31,916 bases of DNA from a virus, in the IMG/VR virus record IMGVR_UViG_3300025289_000086, positions 1 to 31,916 of that record. One strand, given 5' to 3'. The notes beneath the pieces were generated by a model. The model worked only from the letters and a program-made list of their open reading frames with translations, searched no databases and was not told where the DNA came from. A program made the position numbers and the translations under genes. Of the stretch, positions 6,271 to 13,139 are shown in pieces; position 1 is the first letter of the stretch; the number at the start of each line of letters is the position of its first letter.

Positions 6271-6758
6271 TTCTCACCTCCCGGTGTCTCGGCCGCGATC
6301 TGCTCATCCAACACGGCGATGAGGCGGGCGACCGCGCAGGGCCAGCCTTCATCGAGGATGTAGCAGACCGCGCACATCACGTCGGAGTGGTCGTCCGGCG
6401 TCGCGACCTCCTGCCGCTTGTGGATCGAGCGGACGACATCGAGTTCGTTCGGGAATGGCCCGAGGCGCATTCGCAGACTCGTGTCGGTCATCGGGGCCTC
6501 CCGTCGATGTGGGCCGCCTTCGACAATCTCCCGCGCCGTTTCCTCGATAGCCGCGACTCGCGCTGCCTCGGCCGGGGTGAGGTAGACAGAGCCGTCGGCG
6601 AGGATGGCGGCGGCGAACGGAAGATGGTCGGCGGGCTCACATGCCCGAGATCGCGCCGTAATGCCGCTCTCCGTGACATCGTTCTCCACCACGATCCCGA
6701 CCGCTTCTCTCGCCGCAAGGTCGTGAAGCCTCTCGGCTAGTGCCTGTGTCCCGGTCAT
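6267..6758 (-). CDS. hypothetical protein (163 aa)
   Basis: ATG 6758 overlaps the upstream stop by ATGA; upstream extension of the frame reads as noise. The N-terminal half is helical (ALAERLHDLAAREAV) with a PAEAARVAAIEETAREI helix. The C-terminal half begins at an internal APMTDTSLRM and includes CAVCY and a second long helix. The internal Met and the change of character suggest two formerly separate microproteins. Function unknown. Confidence 0.6.
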   Translation of the reverse strand: MTGTQALAERLHDLAAREAVGIVVENDVTESGITARSRACEPADHLPFAAAILADGSVYLTPAEAARVAAIEETAREIVEGGPHRREAPMTDTSLRMRLGPFPNELDVVRSIHKRQEVATPDDHSDVMCAVCYILDEGWPCAVARLIAVLDEQIAAETPGGEK

Positions 6759-7054
6759 CGCGACGACCCTTCGAGGAGGGAGCGGGCCAGTGTTTCGACC
6801 TCGGCGTGGTAGTTGGCTAGGAGCGGCCCCGGCTCGCCCCGAACGATGAGGAGGATCGTTTGCAGCGTCGTCTCCAGCTCCTCGACTCGGGTGAGGAGGG
6901 CCGCAGCGTCTTTGCGAAAGGCGACGATGCGGCCCTTTCCATGGACCGGCCAGATCGCGTGTCCCTCTGAGCCGATCGCCGCGTCCGTCCACGGTCCGGG
7001 TGTTGCCGCTGCCTCCAAGCGTCGAAGGGTCTCTACATCAGGTCGGTCGGTCAT
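6755..7054 (-). CDS. Ea22-like phage protein (99 aa)
   Basis: It starts TDRPDVETLRRLEAAATPGP; the LEAA-ATPGPW motif followed by residues that bring DAAALL and a long helix (LLTRVEELETTLQTIL) is typical of Ea22-like phage early proteins of unknown function. The C-terminal helix (EPGPLLANYHAEVETLARSL) is paralogous to a segment of the 360-aa protein. ATG 7054 has GAGGG upstream. Confidence 0.6.
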   Translation of the reverse strand: MTDRPDVETLRRLEAAATPGPWTDAAIGSEGHAIWPVHGKGRIVAFRKDAAALLTRVEELETTLQTILLIVRGEPGPLLANYHAEVETLARSLLEGSSR

Positions 7055-7062
7055 CGGGTCCC

Positions 7063-7287
7063 TCAGCAGTTGAAGAGGTAGTGCTTGTGGTCGGAGTACG
7101 TCTCGCAGCGGTGTGGGTTCGGCTCGCCCGTGGCAAACGTCTTGTCCTTGGACTTCGCCCACCGGGACGAGATGCCGGTCGGGACTTCCATGTTCAGCCT
7201 CGCCGTCGCTTCCTTGACCGAGAGCGACGTGCAGACGGACGTGCAGACGAGCCCCGGCGACCCGAGGATGTAGAAGTCGTGCTTCAT
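7063..7287 (-). CDS. conserved-looking phage hypothetical (74 aa)
   Basis: ATG 7287 overlaps the HNH-like gene by ATGA. The central NMEVPTGISSRWAKS and the end NPHRCETYSDHKHYLFNC carry Cys/His residues that could bind a metal; a CTSVCTS segment lies near the N-terminus. I have the impression that this NPxxC...HYLxxC ending recurs in actinophage proteins, but no function is known. Confidence 0.6.
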   Translation of the reverse strand: MKHDFYILGSPGLVCTSVCTSLSVKEATARLNMEVPTGISSRWAKSKDKTFATGEPNPHRCETYSDHKHYLFNC

Positions 7288-7589
7288 GCTTCCACCCCTT
7301 CGTTGACTTCGGCCAGGTACGCCCGGATGGCGGCGCGCTGCACCTTCGTCGGCGGTCCGAGATTCCCCGCCCAGCACATGGCGACCATCGTCCCCATCGA
7401 GTTCTCGGCCCGGACGCCCATGCGGAGTTCCCGCTTGACGTGCTCGATGGTCAGGAGGTGGACGGCTCCGGGCATGTGGGGCTGGCCCCAACGGTCCCGA
7501 CAGACGTGGTCCGGGTCGAGGTTGAACAGGACGCAGCGGCGGTCTCGGGCGAACACCGCGTCTCGGAGGGCGGGGGTGACGCGGGTCAT
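7284..7589 (-). CDS. divergent HNH-type endonuclease-like protein (101 aa)
   Basis: LRDAVFARDRRCVLFNLDP followed by DHVCRD, TIEHVKRELRMGVRAEN, MVAMCWAGN and AAIRAYL matches a small actinophage family related to HNH nucleases: Cys and His pairs around a central EHV replace the usual DH. Start ATG 7589 has GGGGAGG upstream. It lies next to the repeat cluster and the replication ATPase. Whether it still cuts DNA is unknown, because the canonical His-Asn-His triad is not complete. Confidence 0.65.
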   Translation of the reverse strand: MTRVTPALRDAVFARDRRCVLFNLDPDHVCRDRWGQPHMPGAVHLLTIEHVKRELRMGVRAENSMGTMVAMCWAGNLGPPTKVQRAAIRAYLAEVNEGVEA

Positions 7590-7590
7590 C

Positions 7591-7749
7591 CGCAACCTCC
7601 CCGGTGCGCAACCCCTAGGGCGTCTACCCCCCTAAAGGGGGTAGCCCTAGTTGCGCCCCGTCCCGCAACTTTAAGCGCAACCGGGTTGCGCACGGTCTCA
7701 GGCCACACGTCGAGGATCCTCCGCAACCGGTTGCGCAACCACGTTGCGC
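7591..7749. repeat. cluster of (G)CGCAAC / GTTGCGC repeats, possible origin or operator region
   Basis: At least ten copies of CGCAAC, mostly as GCGCAAC, lie on both strands within about 160 bases: near 7591, 7606, 7650, 7664, 7675, 7685, 7722, 7730, 7733 and 7743. Some pairs form palindromes (7675-7691 with one central base; 7722-7735; GTTGCGCAAC at 7730-7739). The cluster spans the 3' end of the AAA ATPase gene and the gap behind it. Clustered short repeats beside a replication gene are typical of iterons. Confidence 0.55.
7615..7650. other. strong bulged hairpin inside the repeat cluster
   Basis: CTACCCCC (7624-7631) pairs with GGGGGTAG (7637-7644) across a five-base loop; the stem is extended by CTAGGG (7615-7620) with CCCTAG (7645-7650), leaving a CGT bulge on one side. 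No U-tract follows on the minus strand, so it is not a standard terminator. It lies in the 108-base gap between the ATPase and HNH-like genes. Confidence 0.6.
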
Positions 7750-8981
7750 CCCCACTTGTCACCGACCTTCACGAACCGTCCGCGCCCCTTGTCCTTAGAG
7801 ATGACGGCCCGGATGACGTTGTCGGCCAAGCCCGTGGCCTCCGCGATCTCGGCCACGCTCAGGGCGCCGTGGCGAAGTGCCCGCTCGATGCGGACGCCGT
7901 TGGTCATCGCAACCGAGAGCTCGTCGTCGATCTCCTCCCGGAGGAACTCGACTGAGTTCTCGAGGTGGCGGACGCGGAGACCGATTGCCTGGTGCAAACC
8001 CCCTCGGTTCACCTTCCGGTGGTAGAGGCCGAGGTGCCAGTCTCCCGAGTGGTCCTGCTCCGAGGATCGTCGGAGTTCCCAGACCGACCGGGCGAGGTTG
8101 ACCTTGTAGATCGAGCCGTAGGGCTTGGCGACGGCCTTGTCCGACCGGACGTCCTCGCCGGTGATGTGGTCGAGGGCGAGGACCGACGCCCCGAGGTAGC
8201 GGATCGCCCCGAACAGTCGGATCGCCGATTCGTTGGCGTCCCCGCCATCCCTCGAGGTGCCCGACGCCATGCCGACCGAATCCACGACCACCAGGGCGAC
8301 GTGCTCGTCGGCCACCCGCCTGGCCACGTCCTCGGCCATGTCCTCGAGTGGCGCCGTGCAGGCGCGATACAGGACCGGAGGGGCACCGATGCCCATGCCG
8401 GCGGCGATGCGCTTGATCCGCTCGTCGATCTCGTAGGCGTCGGTCTCCCAGTCGAGGTAGAGGACTGCCCCTTGCCGCACGCGCCAGCCGAGGGCCTGGT
8501 GCCCTGAGGCGACCATGACCGCGAGCATGTCGGCGAGGTAGCTCTTGCCCGTTCCTCCAGCCCCGTAAACGATCGTGGGCTTGCCGTCTGGAAGCAGGGG
8601 GTCAACGAGATAGAAATCCTCGGACCGGGGCGCGAGCTGGCCGACCTTCACGACGGGCGAGCCAGCCCGCTCAGCATTGAGGACCGCCGTGCAGAACTCC
8701 TCGAGCATGATGTCCCACGGGAGTTCCTGGGGACGACTGCGGTCGACGAGCATCTTGGCGAGGCGATCCCGCGAGGTGGACGAGCTGAGGTTGAACGATG
8801 CCCGGTGGAGATGGCCCTTGCCCCGGGCCACGATGGCCGAGGCGATCACCACCTCGCCGTGGAGCTCGCCCGAGCGTCGGCGGAGGTGGTCGATTGTGAT
8901 CTCGCAGGCGCCTTGGTCCCACGCCCCCGTGTAGCCCATGCCAGCGCGGGCGAAGTGCATGGCGAGCGTCAGGTCAGCCAC
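7698..8981 (-). CDS. RepA-like/AAA_25 replicative ATPase
   Basis: 427 residues from GTG 8981, which overlaps the previous stop; the frame extends further upstream but is not coding-like there. Walker A is GAGGTGKS (140-147), Walker B is ALVVVDS (about 229-235), and the DHITGED and KPYGSIYKVNLARSVWEL stretches are typical of the RecA-like AAA_25 group of phage and plasmid replication/recombination ATPases. The C-terminus (about 370-420) holds a winged-helix-like segment (LSVAEIAEATGLADNVIRAV). It probably acts as the phage helicase or DNA-pairing motor; the nuclease and clamp genes upstream support a DNA metabolism role. Confidence 0.85.
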   Translation of the reverse strand: MADLTLAMHFARAGMGYTGAWDQGACEITIDHLRRRSGELHGEVVIASAIVARGKGHLHRASFNLSSSTSRDRLAKMLVDRSRPQELPWDIMLEEFCTAVLNAERAGSPVVKVGQLAPRSEDFYLVDPLLPDGKPTIVYGAGGTGKSYLADMLAVMVASGHQALGWRVRQGAVLYLDWETDAYEIDERIKRIAAGMGIGAPPVLYRACTAPLEDMAEDVARRVADEHVALVVVDSVGMASGTSRDGGDANESAIRLFGAIRYLGASVLALDHITGEDVRSDKAVAKPYGSIYKVNLARSVWELRRSSEQDHSGDWHLGLYHRKVNRGGLHQAIGLRVRHLENSVEFLREEIDDELSVAMTNGVRIERALRHGALSVAEIAEATGLADNVIRAVISKDKGRGRFVKVGDKWGRNVVAQPVAEDPRRVA

Positions 8982-9234
8982 GGCGATCCAGCTCCCGACG
9001 GATGTCAGACTGGAGGGCCTCGACGACCATCGTGATCGGTGTCCAGGCTGGCCCCGACAGGGGCGCCCGGAGGCTGAGGTCGAGGAGAAAGGTGCTGAGC
9101 CGGGCGAGGGCCTCGTCACTGAGGCGGGCCAGCGACCAGGCGGTCTCGTCGAGGGGCACCGGCCGGACATCATCGCGGACGGAATCGGCCTCGATGGCGG
9201 CGATGGTGCGAGTGACGAATACATCAAGCGACAC
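8974..9234 (-). CDS. helical hypothetical protein (86 aa)
   Basis: All-helical, Leu/Arg-rich (LARLSDEALARLSTFLLDLS) with no cysteines. The start is GTG 9234 behind GAGGTGG, and its 3' end overlaps the ATPase start by eight bases. It could be a partner of the ATPase, as loader or regulator, purely by position. Confidence 0.55.
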   Translation of the reverse strand: MSLDVFVTRTIAAIEADSVRDDVRPVPLDETAWSLARLSDEALARLSTFLLDLSLRAPLSGPAWTPITMVVEALQSDIRRELDRRG

Positions 9235-9328
9235 GCGCCACCTCGGTCCACGGATAGTCCACGAACGCGGATTGGGTCTATGAGCCGCGCGTGCCCCTGT
9301 AGACCGTGGGGCGCGCCTTGATCGTCAT
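9224..9328 (-). pseudogene. amber-interrupted remnant of a YRGTR-type phage protein
   Basis: ATG 9328 overlaps the stop of the upstream gene by ATGA. The first 16 residues (MTIKARPTVYRGTRGS) match the typical start of a phage protein family that continues GTR-x-RS with a nuclease-like body. Here TAG (9280-9278) follows at once; the same frame then runs on for 17 codons to a TGA at 9224 that overlaps the next gene's GTG. Most of the expected body is missing, so this looks like a deleted gene with a stop codon. Family assignment rests on the short N-terminus only. Confidence 0.45.
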
Positions 9329-9537
9329 CCGAACGCTGCGAGCTGGACGGGCTCCTCGACGATCCTGTACCGCCAGATCCCCCGGTCGTCCCGCTTCGCG
9401 TCGACCGCGTAGCCCCGGTTCCGAAGATCCGAGATGCGGCCCGTGACGTTCACGAGGGCTAGGTCATGGGTGATCTCGAGGCTGGACGCCCCGGGGTTCC
9501 GGCGGAGGTAGGCGAGGAGGTCGTCGGCTTGGGTCAC
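9325..9537 (-). CDS. winged-helix DNA-binding protein (70 aa)
   Basis: ADDLLAYLRRNPGASSLEIT, then LVNVTGRISDLRNRGYAV and a basic wing (KRDDRGIWRYRI) form a compact winged helix of the type found in small phage regulators. The GTG start at 9537 overlaps the upstream stop as GTGA; an in-frame start further up lies inside the neighbouring gene. Probably binds DNA in the replication block; target unknown. Confidence 0.7.
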   Translation of the reverse strand: MTQADDLLAYLRRNPGASSLEITHDLALVNVTGRISDLRNRGYAVDAKRDDRGIWRYRIVEEPVQLAAFG

Positions 9538-9863
9538 TGCCGCGGCCTCTGGTCGCACCCCCTCACGGGGCAGGCGTAGAACCCGTCATATGGCAGGCCT
9601 GTCTTCTTAGAGGTGCCGGCGGGGACGAACTTCCACGGCTGGTTGTGGGCCGGGCAGACCTCGACCGGGACAAGAGGGTTGGCACGCTGGGGAGTTGGAA
9701 GAGGCGCGAGCGGCTGAGGCACGACAACCGGCGGCGTGTCGAGCTTCGCCAGCGTGGCCTGTTCGATGGCCTGGGCGAGCCTGTTGAGGGCTCGGACCAA
9801 CTGATCCTGGGGCTCGACCTTGCCGAGCTCGTAGACGTATTCGGGGACGGTTTCGGTGGTCAT
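9534..9863 (-). CDS. zinc-ribbon protein (109 aa)
   Basis: The N-terminal half is helical and acidic (LVRALNRLAQAIEQATLAKL), followed by a proline-rich linker and a C-terminal zinc ribbon: CPAHNQPWKFVPAG, SKKTGLPYDGFYACP, GC. The PAGTSKKTGLPYxxFxxCP pattern is familiar from phage recombination loci and suggests a nucleic-acid-binding partner of the adjacent exonuclease. ATG overlaps the exonuclease stop by ATGA. Confidence 0.65.
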   Translation of the reverse strand: MTTETVPEYVYELGKVEPQDQLVRALNRLAQAIEQATLAKLDTPPVVVPQPLAPLPTPQRANPLVPVEVCPAHNQPWKFVPAGTSKKTGLPYDGFYACPVRGCDQRPRQ

Positions 9864-10657
9864 GCGACTGCCTCCTTCGGCTGTCCGTGGGGGAACTTCA
9901 GGAGCGCCGGACCGACCGGGGCCCCGATGCTTGCTCCTGACTTCCATTCGGTCAGGCGCTTCGCCGAGAGGAACGCCTCGAAGGTGCTCGCGTCCACCGT
10001 CATGGGGACGAGCTCGTAGCCTTCGGGGCGGAGGTGGAGGACGCCGTACTGGTCTACAGGGGGAATCGCGTATCGGGTCGGATCACCCGGCCGACCGATG
10101 AACTCGGCGTGCCCGTAGGCCGCGAGCTGCAAGGCGGTCTCGGGGTAGACGCCCTTGGAGGTCTTGTAGTCGATCAGCCAGGTCTCCCCGGCGATCTTCG
10201 CGATGGCGTCGAGGGTCCCGGCGTACCCGTGGGTCACGGAGCACACCATCTCCTCAGCCGCGAGGAACTCCGGAGCGAAGTCGGTGATCCACGCCCGATA
10301 GGCGATGACGAAGGGCTGCAATTCCTCGGGGATATCGACGTCCTGACCCCGCGAGATCGCCTCGGCGTAGCCGTGGACGTCGGAGCCCGTGACGCGGGCC
10401 TGTTCGGTGACGTTGGTCGCGGCCTTGGTGAGGAACCCAACGGCCCCATCCCGACCGCCCAGCGCCACCCAGCCCTCGAGGTCGGCCCGGTGGTCTACCG
10501 CGGCCTCCGCGGTGATGCGCTTGGCCCAGCCCACCAACGGGCCTGACTTGTCGACGATCTTGAGGACGGTCGTCACCGAGATGATCGGCCCATTCCCGTC
10601 GAGGAAGTAGTTGTGCTTGGGATCCCGGGCGAGCCCGATCTGCGCGATGTCGCTCAT
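9860..10657 (-). CDS. PD-(D/E)XK exonuclease, Cas4/RecB-like
   Basis: 265 residues, the usual size for phage Cas4/RecB-type nucleases. Active-site features in order: His95 in SDVHGYAEA, GTLDAI with Asp150, LIDYKTSK with Asp163 and Lys165, and QLAAYGHAEF (Gln177/Tyr181, motif QhxxY). It probably resects DNA ends for phage recombination or processes replication intermediates. No four-Cys iron-sulfur cluster is visible, unlike true Cas4. It lies upstream of a zinc-ribbon protein and the AAA ATPase in the same operon. Confidence 0.85.
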   Translation of the reverse strand: MSDIAQIGLARDPKHNYFLDGNGPIISVTTVLKIVDKSGPLVGWAKRITAEAAVDHRADLEGWVALGGRDGAVGFLTKAATNVTEQARVTGSDVHGYAEAISRGQDVDIPEELQPFVIAYRAWITDFAPEFLAAEEMVCSVTHGYAGTLDAIAKIAGETWLIDYKTSKGVYPETALQLAAYGHAEFIGRPGDPTRYAIPPVDQYGVLHLRPEGYELVPMTVDASTFEAFLSAKRLTEWKSGASIGAPVGPALLKFPHGQPKEAVA

Positions 10658-10663
10658 AGCAGG

Positions 10664-10927
10664 TCAAAACTCCACGGCTGCCCGGATCTGCTCGCGCTCC
10701 CACTCGGATCGCGATTCCCAATCCCGCTCCACCCGAGCCCGTTCGTCGGGGGTCATGGCCTCGTACTCGGACCGTGCCTGGAGGGCCAGTCGCCCGCTGT
10801 CGGTGAACAGGTCCGCCCGGACGTTGTCGTCGAAGCCGTGGCGGTCGGGGTTCAGGGTGTCGTGGTGGACCGTCTCGCAGTCGCACGGACGCCCCGTGAA
10901 GGTGGCGCAGCAGCCGAAGTGCATCAT
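10664..10927 (-). CDS. cysteine-rich N-terminal hypothetical protein (87 aa)
   Basis: The N-terminus has FGCCATFTGRPCDCETVHHD, a possible metal site with four cysteines and two histidines, followed by a long charged helix (DERARVERDWESRSEWEREQ). ATGATG at the start makes either Met possible; the first gives the ATGA overlap with the upstream gene. Function unknown. Confidence 0.6.
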   Translation of the reverse strand: MMHFGCCATFTGRPCDCETVHHDTLNPDRHGFDDNVRADLFTDSGRLALQARSEYEAMTPDERARVERDWESRSEWEREQIRAAVEF

Positions 10928-11292
10928 CGGACGCCCGCCGTTTGCCAGTCCGGGAACGGGCGCTCATCGGCGCGGTCCCACCAGCGATAGCGCCAACCCT
11001 GAAAGCCGCGGATCGGCTCGTCGACGGTGAGGGCCACCGCATCTCCATCCCGGACGAGGCACGAACGATTACCTCGCAGTGAGCAGCGCCGTTCCCAGTT
11101 TCGAAGAGGCGCGTAGCCTCGGAGCCTGCCGTGCGCGACGATGTAGACCCGGTCGCCCACGGTGAGGGCCGTCGGGAGTTCGGATACCCAGAAGTGCGAC
11201 TGATAACCGGACGGCGGATCACCGGGTAGGTCGCCCTCCTCGATCCACTCTTGCCATAGACCCTTCGGCACGGTCACGACGACGTCGCTCAT
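10924..11292 (-). CDS. hypothetical protein, possibly PUA/ASCH-like (122 aa)
   Basis: VGDRVYIVAHGRLRGYAPL followed by CLVRDGDAVALTV and IRGFQGWRYRWWDRADER suggests a small beta-barrel of the PUA/ASCH kind, which binds RNA or modified bases. The aromatic end motif (GFQGWRYRWW) seems family-specific. ATGA overlaps at both ends place it in the coupled operon. The fold is a guess from pattern. Confidence 0.6.
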   Translation of the reverse strand: MSDVVVTVPKGLWQEWIEEGDLPGDPPSGYQSHFWVSELPTALTVGDRVYIVAHGRLRGYAPLRNWERRCSLRGNRSCLVRDGDAVALTVDEPIRGFQGWRYRWWDRADERPFPDWQTAGVR

Positions 11293-11372
11293 CGGTCGCC
11301 CGCTGGAGTCGTCAAGGCCCGCGCCGTGTCGATGATCCGAATGAGGTAGTTGCGGTTCAGGGGTGGGGTCAT
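11289..11372 (-). CDS. microprotein (27 aa)
   Basis: A 27-residue frame with ATGA overlap at its stop and a start just after, or overlapping, the preceding zinc-ribbon frame. It is basic in the middle (NYLIRIIDTARALTT). It could be a true microprotein or a coupling frame. Confidence 0.4.
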   Translation of the reverse strand: MTPPLNRNYLIRIIDTARALTTPAGDR

Positions 11373-11373
11373 C

Positions 11374-11518
11374 TCAGAACACCGTCTGCCGGGAGCGAAG
11401 GCCGGTTCCGCCGCAGGCCTGACATGGACATCCGCCGCCCCATTTGTCGTGTGGTCCGGGACAACCGAGACGGGCGGTAGTCCTCGCAGGGCTGCCGACC
11501 GTCGGTGTATCCGCTCAT
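11374..11518 (-). pseudogene. small zinc-ribbon gene split by a +1 frameshift
   Basis: ATG 11518 overlaps the upstream stop by ATGA and reads MSGYTDGRQPCEDYRPSR, then drifts into Arg/Ser/Met-rich sequence ending at 11369. One base further along, the second frame reads CPGPHDKWGGGCPCQACGGTG and ends at 11374; this is a convincing DnaJ-like CxCxxCGGTG zinc ribbon but has no start codon after its own upstream stop. Joining the frames near CGG-T-TGT (about 11463) gives one sensible protein of about 47 residues. It may be a broken gene, a sequence error or a programmed +1 shift. Confidence 0.5.
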
Positions 11519-11727
11519 CGGTTGCCCACCGCCCCGAACCGCCGCACGACGTCCGCCATGTGCCCGAGGGCCGGGCAGGCGTAGTGCGTCACGCCCTCAG
11601 CGTCGATGAACGAGCGGAGGCCCCGCCACTGATGGCACCTTGTCCGCTCAAACCCGTAGTCGAGGCGTCGATAACCCGTGTGCGCCTCGCAGCGGGTGGT
11701 GGTGGCGTGGGCCTCGGCGGTGGTCAT
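11515..11727 (-). CDS. Cys/His-rich hypothetical protein (70 aa)
   Basis: Potential metal ligands are spread along the protein: RCEAH near residue 12, TRCHQW about 20 residues later, and HYACPALGH near residue 50. ATG 11727 overlaps the upstream stop by ATGA; upstream extension is arginine-rich noise. Function unknown. Confidence 0.55.
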   Translation of the reverse strand: MTTAEAHATTTRCEAHTGYRRLDYGFERTRCHQWRGLRSFIDAEGVTHYACPALGHMADVVRRFGAVGNR

Positions 11728-11993
11728 GCCGGGACCGCTTCCGGCTCGGTTTCGGCCGCGTCGGGCTCGGTCGGGACGTACTCGCGCGCCGCGGTCAGGA
11801 CGGCAATCAGCCGGTCGCACGCATCACGGCGGGACTCGGCGTCGAAGCCGAGCCGGACGTAGACGTTCGACCCGAAGAACTCCCCGATGCGGAGCCCGCA
11901 GCCGGAGCCGTATTCGTACAGGGCGATCTTGGTTCGCGGGTAGGCGGTGACTTCGACGCTGATGCGAGCGCCTGCGTTCGTTTCTGCGGTCAT
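11724..11993 (-). CDS. hypothetical protein (89 aa)
   Basis: A beta-rich N-terminal half (GARISVEVTAYPRTKIALY) precedes a helix (ESRRDACDRLIAVLTAAREY) and an acidic Glu/Pro/Ala-rich tail. It sits directly after the DnaN-like gene with an ATGA overlap at each end. Co-translation with the clamp gene suggests a related role, but nothing in the sequence proves it. Confidence 0.6.
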   Translation of the reverse strand: MTAETNAGARISVEVTAYPRTKIALYEYGSGCGLRIGEFFGSNVYVRLGFDAESRRDACDRLIAVLTAAREYVPTEPDAAETEPEAVPA

Positions 11994-12589
11994 GCCGCAC
12001 TCTCCGGCCGGTTGATCGCCGCGCCCGCGTCAGATGTGTGCTCGGCGAGGCGGACCGGCATGATGTATTCGCGATAGTCGAGTTCCTCGACCTGTACTTC
12101 GATGGGGGTGTTCCACGCGCCGACAAAGATGCGTGCCGTTGTACCTTTCGTAGCTCGCCCGATGTCCGCGAGGAACGTGGCGTTGACCCCGAGGGTCCGG
12201 CGCTCGCCTTCGAGGACCGGCCTGTAGTCGGGGTAGGTCCCGTCCACGGTGCGAACGGTCGCGGTGCGCCCCCCGGCCGAGAACGTCAGGCGCGAGTCGG
12301 CGAGCGTGACCTCGGCGGTGAACTTCCACCGCCCCAGCACGGCCAGCACGACCGGCAGTTCGTCGATGGGGAGCGGGACCCGGCCGAAGGTCTCCCGGTC
12401 GCCCTCGACATCGAGCTTCGCGATCCCGATCCGGTAGTTGTCGGCGGCCACCAGTCGGAACCCGTCGGCGTCCCCTTCGAAGAGGATGGTCGCGATGATC
12501 GGACGGCCATCCTCGATGTCCGCCGCCGCGTGCTTGACGAGCCTGAGTGCCCGTAGCAGGTCGGGTGCGTGAACCGTGATCTTCGGCAT
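11990..12589 (-). CDS. shortened DnaN-like sliding clamp
   Basis: 199 residues. FRLVAADNYRIGIAKLDV resembles the ATDxxRLA segment of beta-clamp domain 2; RTVDGTYPDYRPVL (113-126) matches the conserved DGxFPDYxxVxP joint between domains 2 and 3; YIMPVRL (175-181) matches the MPMRL end of bacterial DnaN. A full clamp has about 370 residues in three domains, so one domain is missing and the last is reduced. It might trimerise like PCNA or redirect the host polymerase; both are inference. ATG follows the upstream stop directly (TAGATG). Confidence 0.75.
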   Translation of the reverse strand: MPKITVHAPDLLRALRLVKHAAADIEDGRPIIATILFEGDADGFRLVAADNYRIGIAKLDVEGDRETFGRVPLPIDELPVVLAVLGRWKFTAEVTLADSRLTFSAGGRTATVRTVDGTYPDYRPVLEGERRTLGVNATFLADIGRATKGTTARIFVGAWNTPIEVQVEELDYREYIMPVRLAEHTSDAGAAINRPESAA

Positions 12590-12760
12590 CTACTTCCCCT
12601 CAGAGGTGGCCGGCCCCGAGCCTCCTGCGCCCGGAGCCGGCCCAAGTGCTATGGCGTAGTGGTGGTCGTTCCGGGGGTTCGTCAGGTGGCCCCACACGAC
12701 GACGGTGCCGACGAAGCGTTGGGCGATCTCGCGGCCACAGATGCGGCAGGTGGAGGTCAT
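12590..12760 (-). CDS. zinc-finger-like microprotein (56 aa)
   Basis: STCRICGREIAQRF holds a CxxC pair, and WGHLTNPRNDHHYAI supplies histidines spaced for a CCHH metal site. The C-terminus is Gly/Ala/Pro-rich. ATG 12760 overlaps the upstream stop by ATGA. Function unknown. Confidence 0.55.
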   Translation of the reverse strand: MTSTCRICGREIAQRFVGTVVVWGHLTNPRNDHHYAIALGPAPGAGGSGPATSEGK

Positions 12761-12903
12761 GCCTTGCCCGCCTTCAGCAGCGCGGCACAGCCCGGATGGG
12801 CCAACTCGTAGCCGACCATCCGCGTCTCGCCCCGGATCGCCTTGCCGCAGACGAAGCACACGAGGCGCGGGGTGACGTAGCGGCGCATCGGGCGGGGACT
12901 CAT
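12757..12903 (-). CDS. zinc-finger-like microprotein (48 aa)
   Basis: RLVCFVCGKAIRGETRMVGY followed by ELAHPGCAALL gives a Cx2C...Hx2C metal site of the LIM/MYND-like small-finger type. Both ends overlap neighbours by ATGA. Not reported in longer frames, so easily missed. Function unknown. Confidence 0.6.
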   Translation of the reverse strand: MSPRPMRRYVTPRLVCFVCGKAIRGETRMVGYELAHPGCAALLKAGKA

Positions 12904-13139
12904 GCGGGCACCATCCGTTCCTCGACCATCGCGAGGTGGAGCGCCACGTCATCGCGTCGGCGGAAGTAGCGGGCACAACCAGAGTCGTCTCGCGCCCACG
13001 TCCCGTCCGGGAGGTAGCCGGCCATCCAATGCCGTCCTTCGCGGGCAGCGAACCCGATGGGCATCCCGTCCCGACGGACGGTGTAGACGCTCTCGATACC
13101 GGCGAGCCGGAACCACCATCGGCGGTAAGTCAGCGCCAT
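12900..13139 (-). CDS. hypothetical protein (79 aa)
   Basis: Basic and aromatic (LTYRRWWFRLAGIESVYTVR), beta-rich in the middle (HWMAGYLPDGTWARDD), with a C-terminal helix (RRRDDVALHLAMVEERM). ATG 13139 overlaps the end of the upstream membrane protein by ten bases. No family recognised. Confidence 0.55.
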   Translation of the reverse strand: MALTYRRWWFRLAGIESVYTVRRDGMPIGFAAREGRHWMAGYLPDGTWARDDSGCARYFRRRDDVALHLAMVEERMVPA

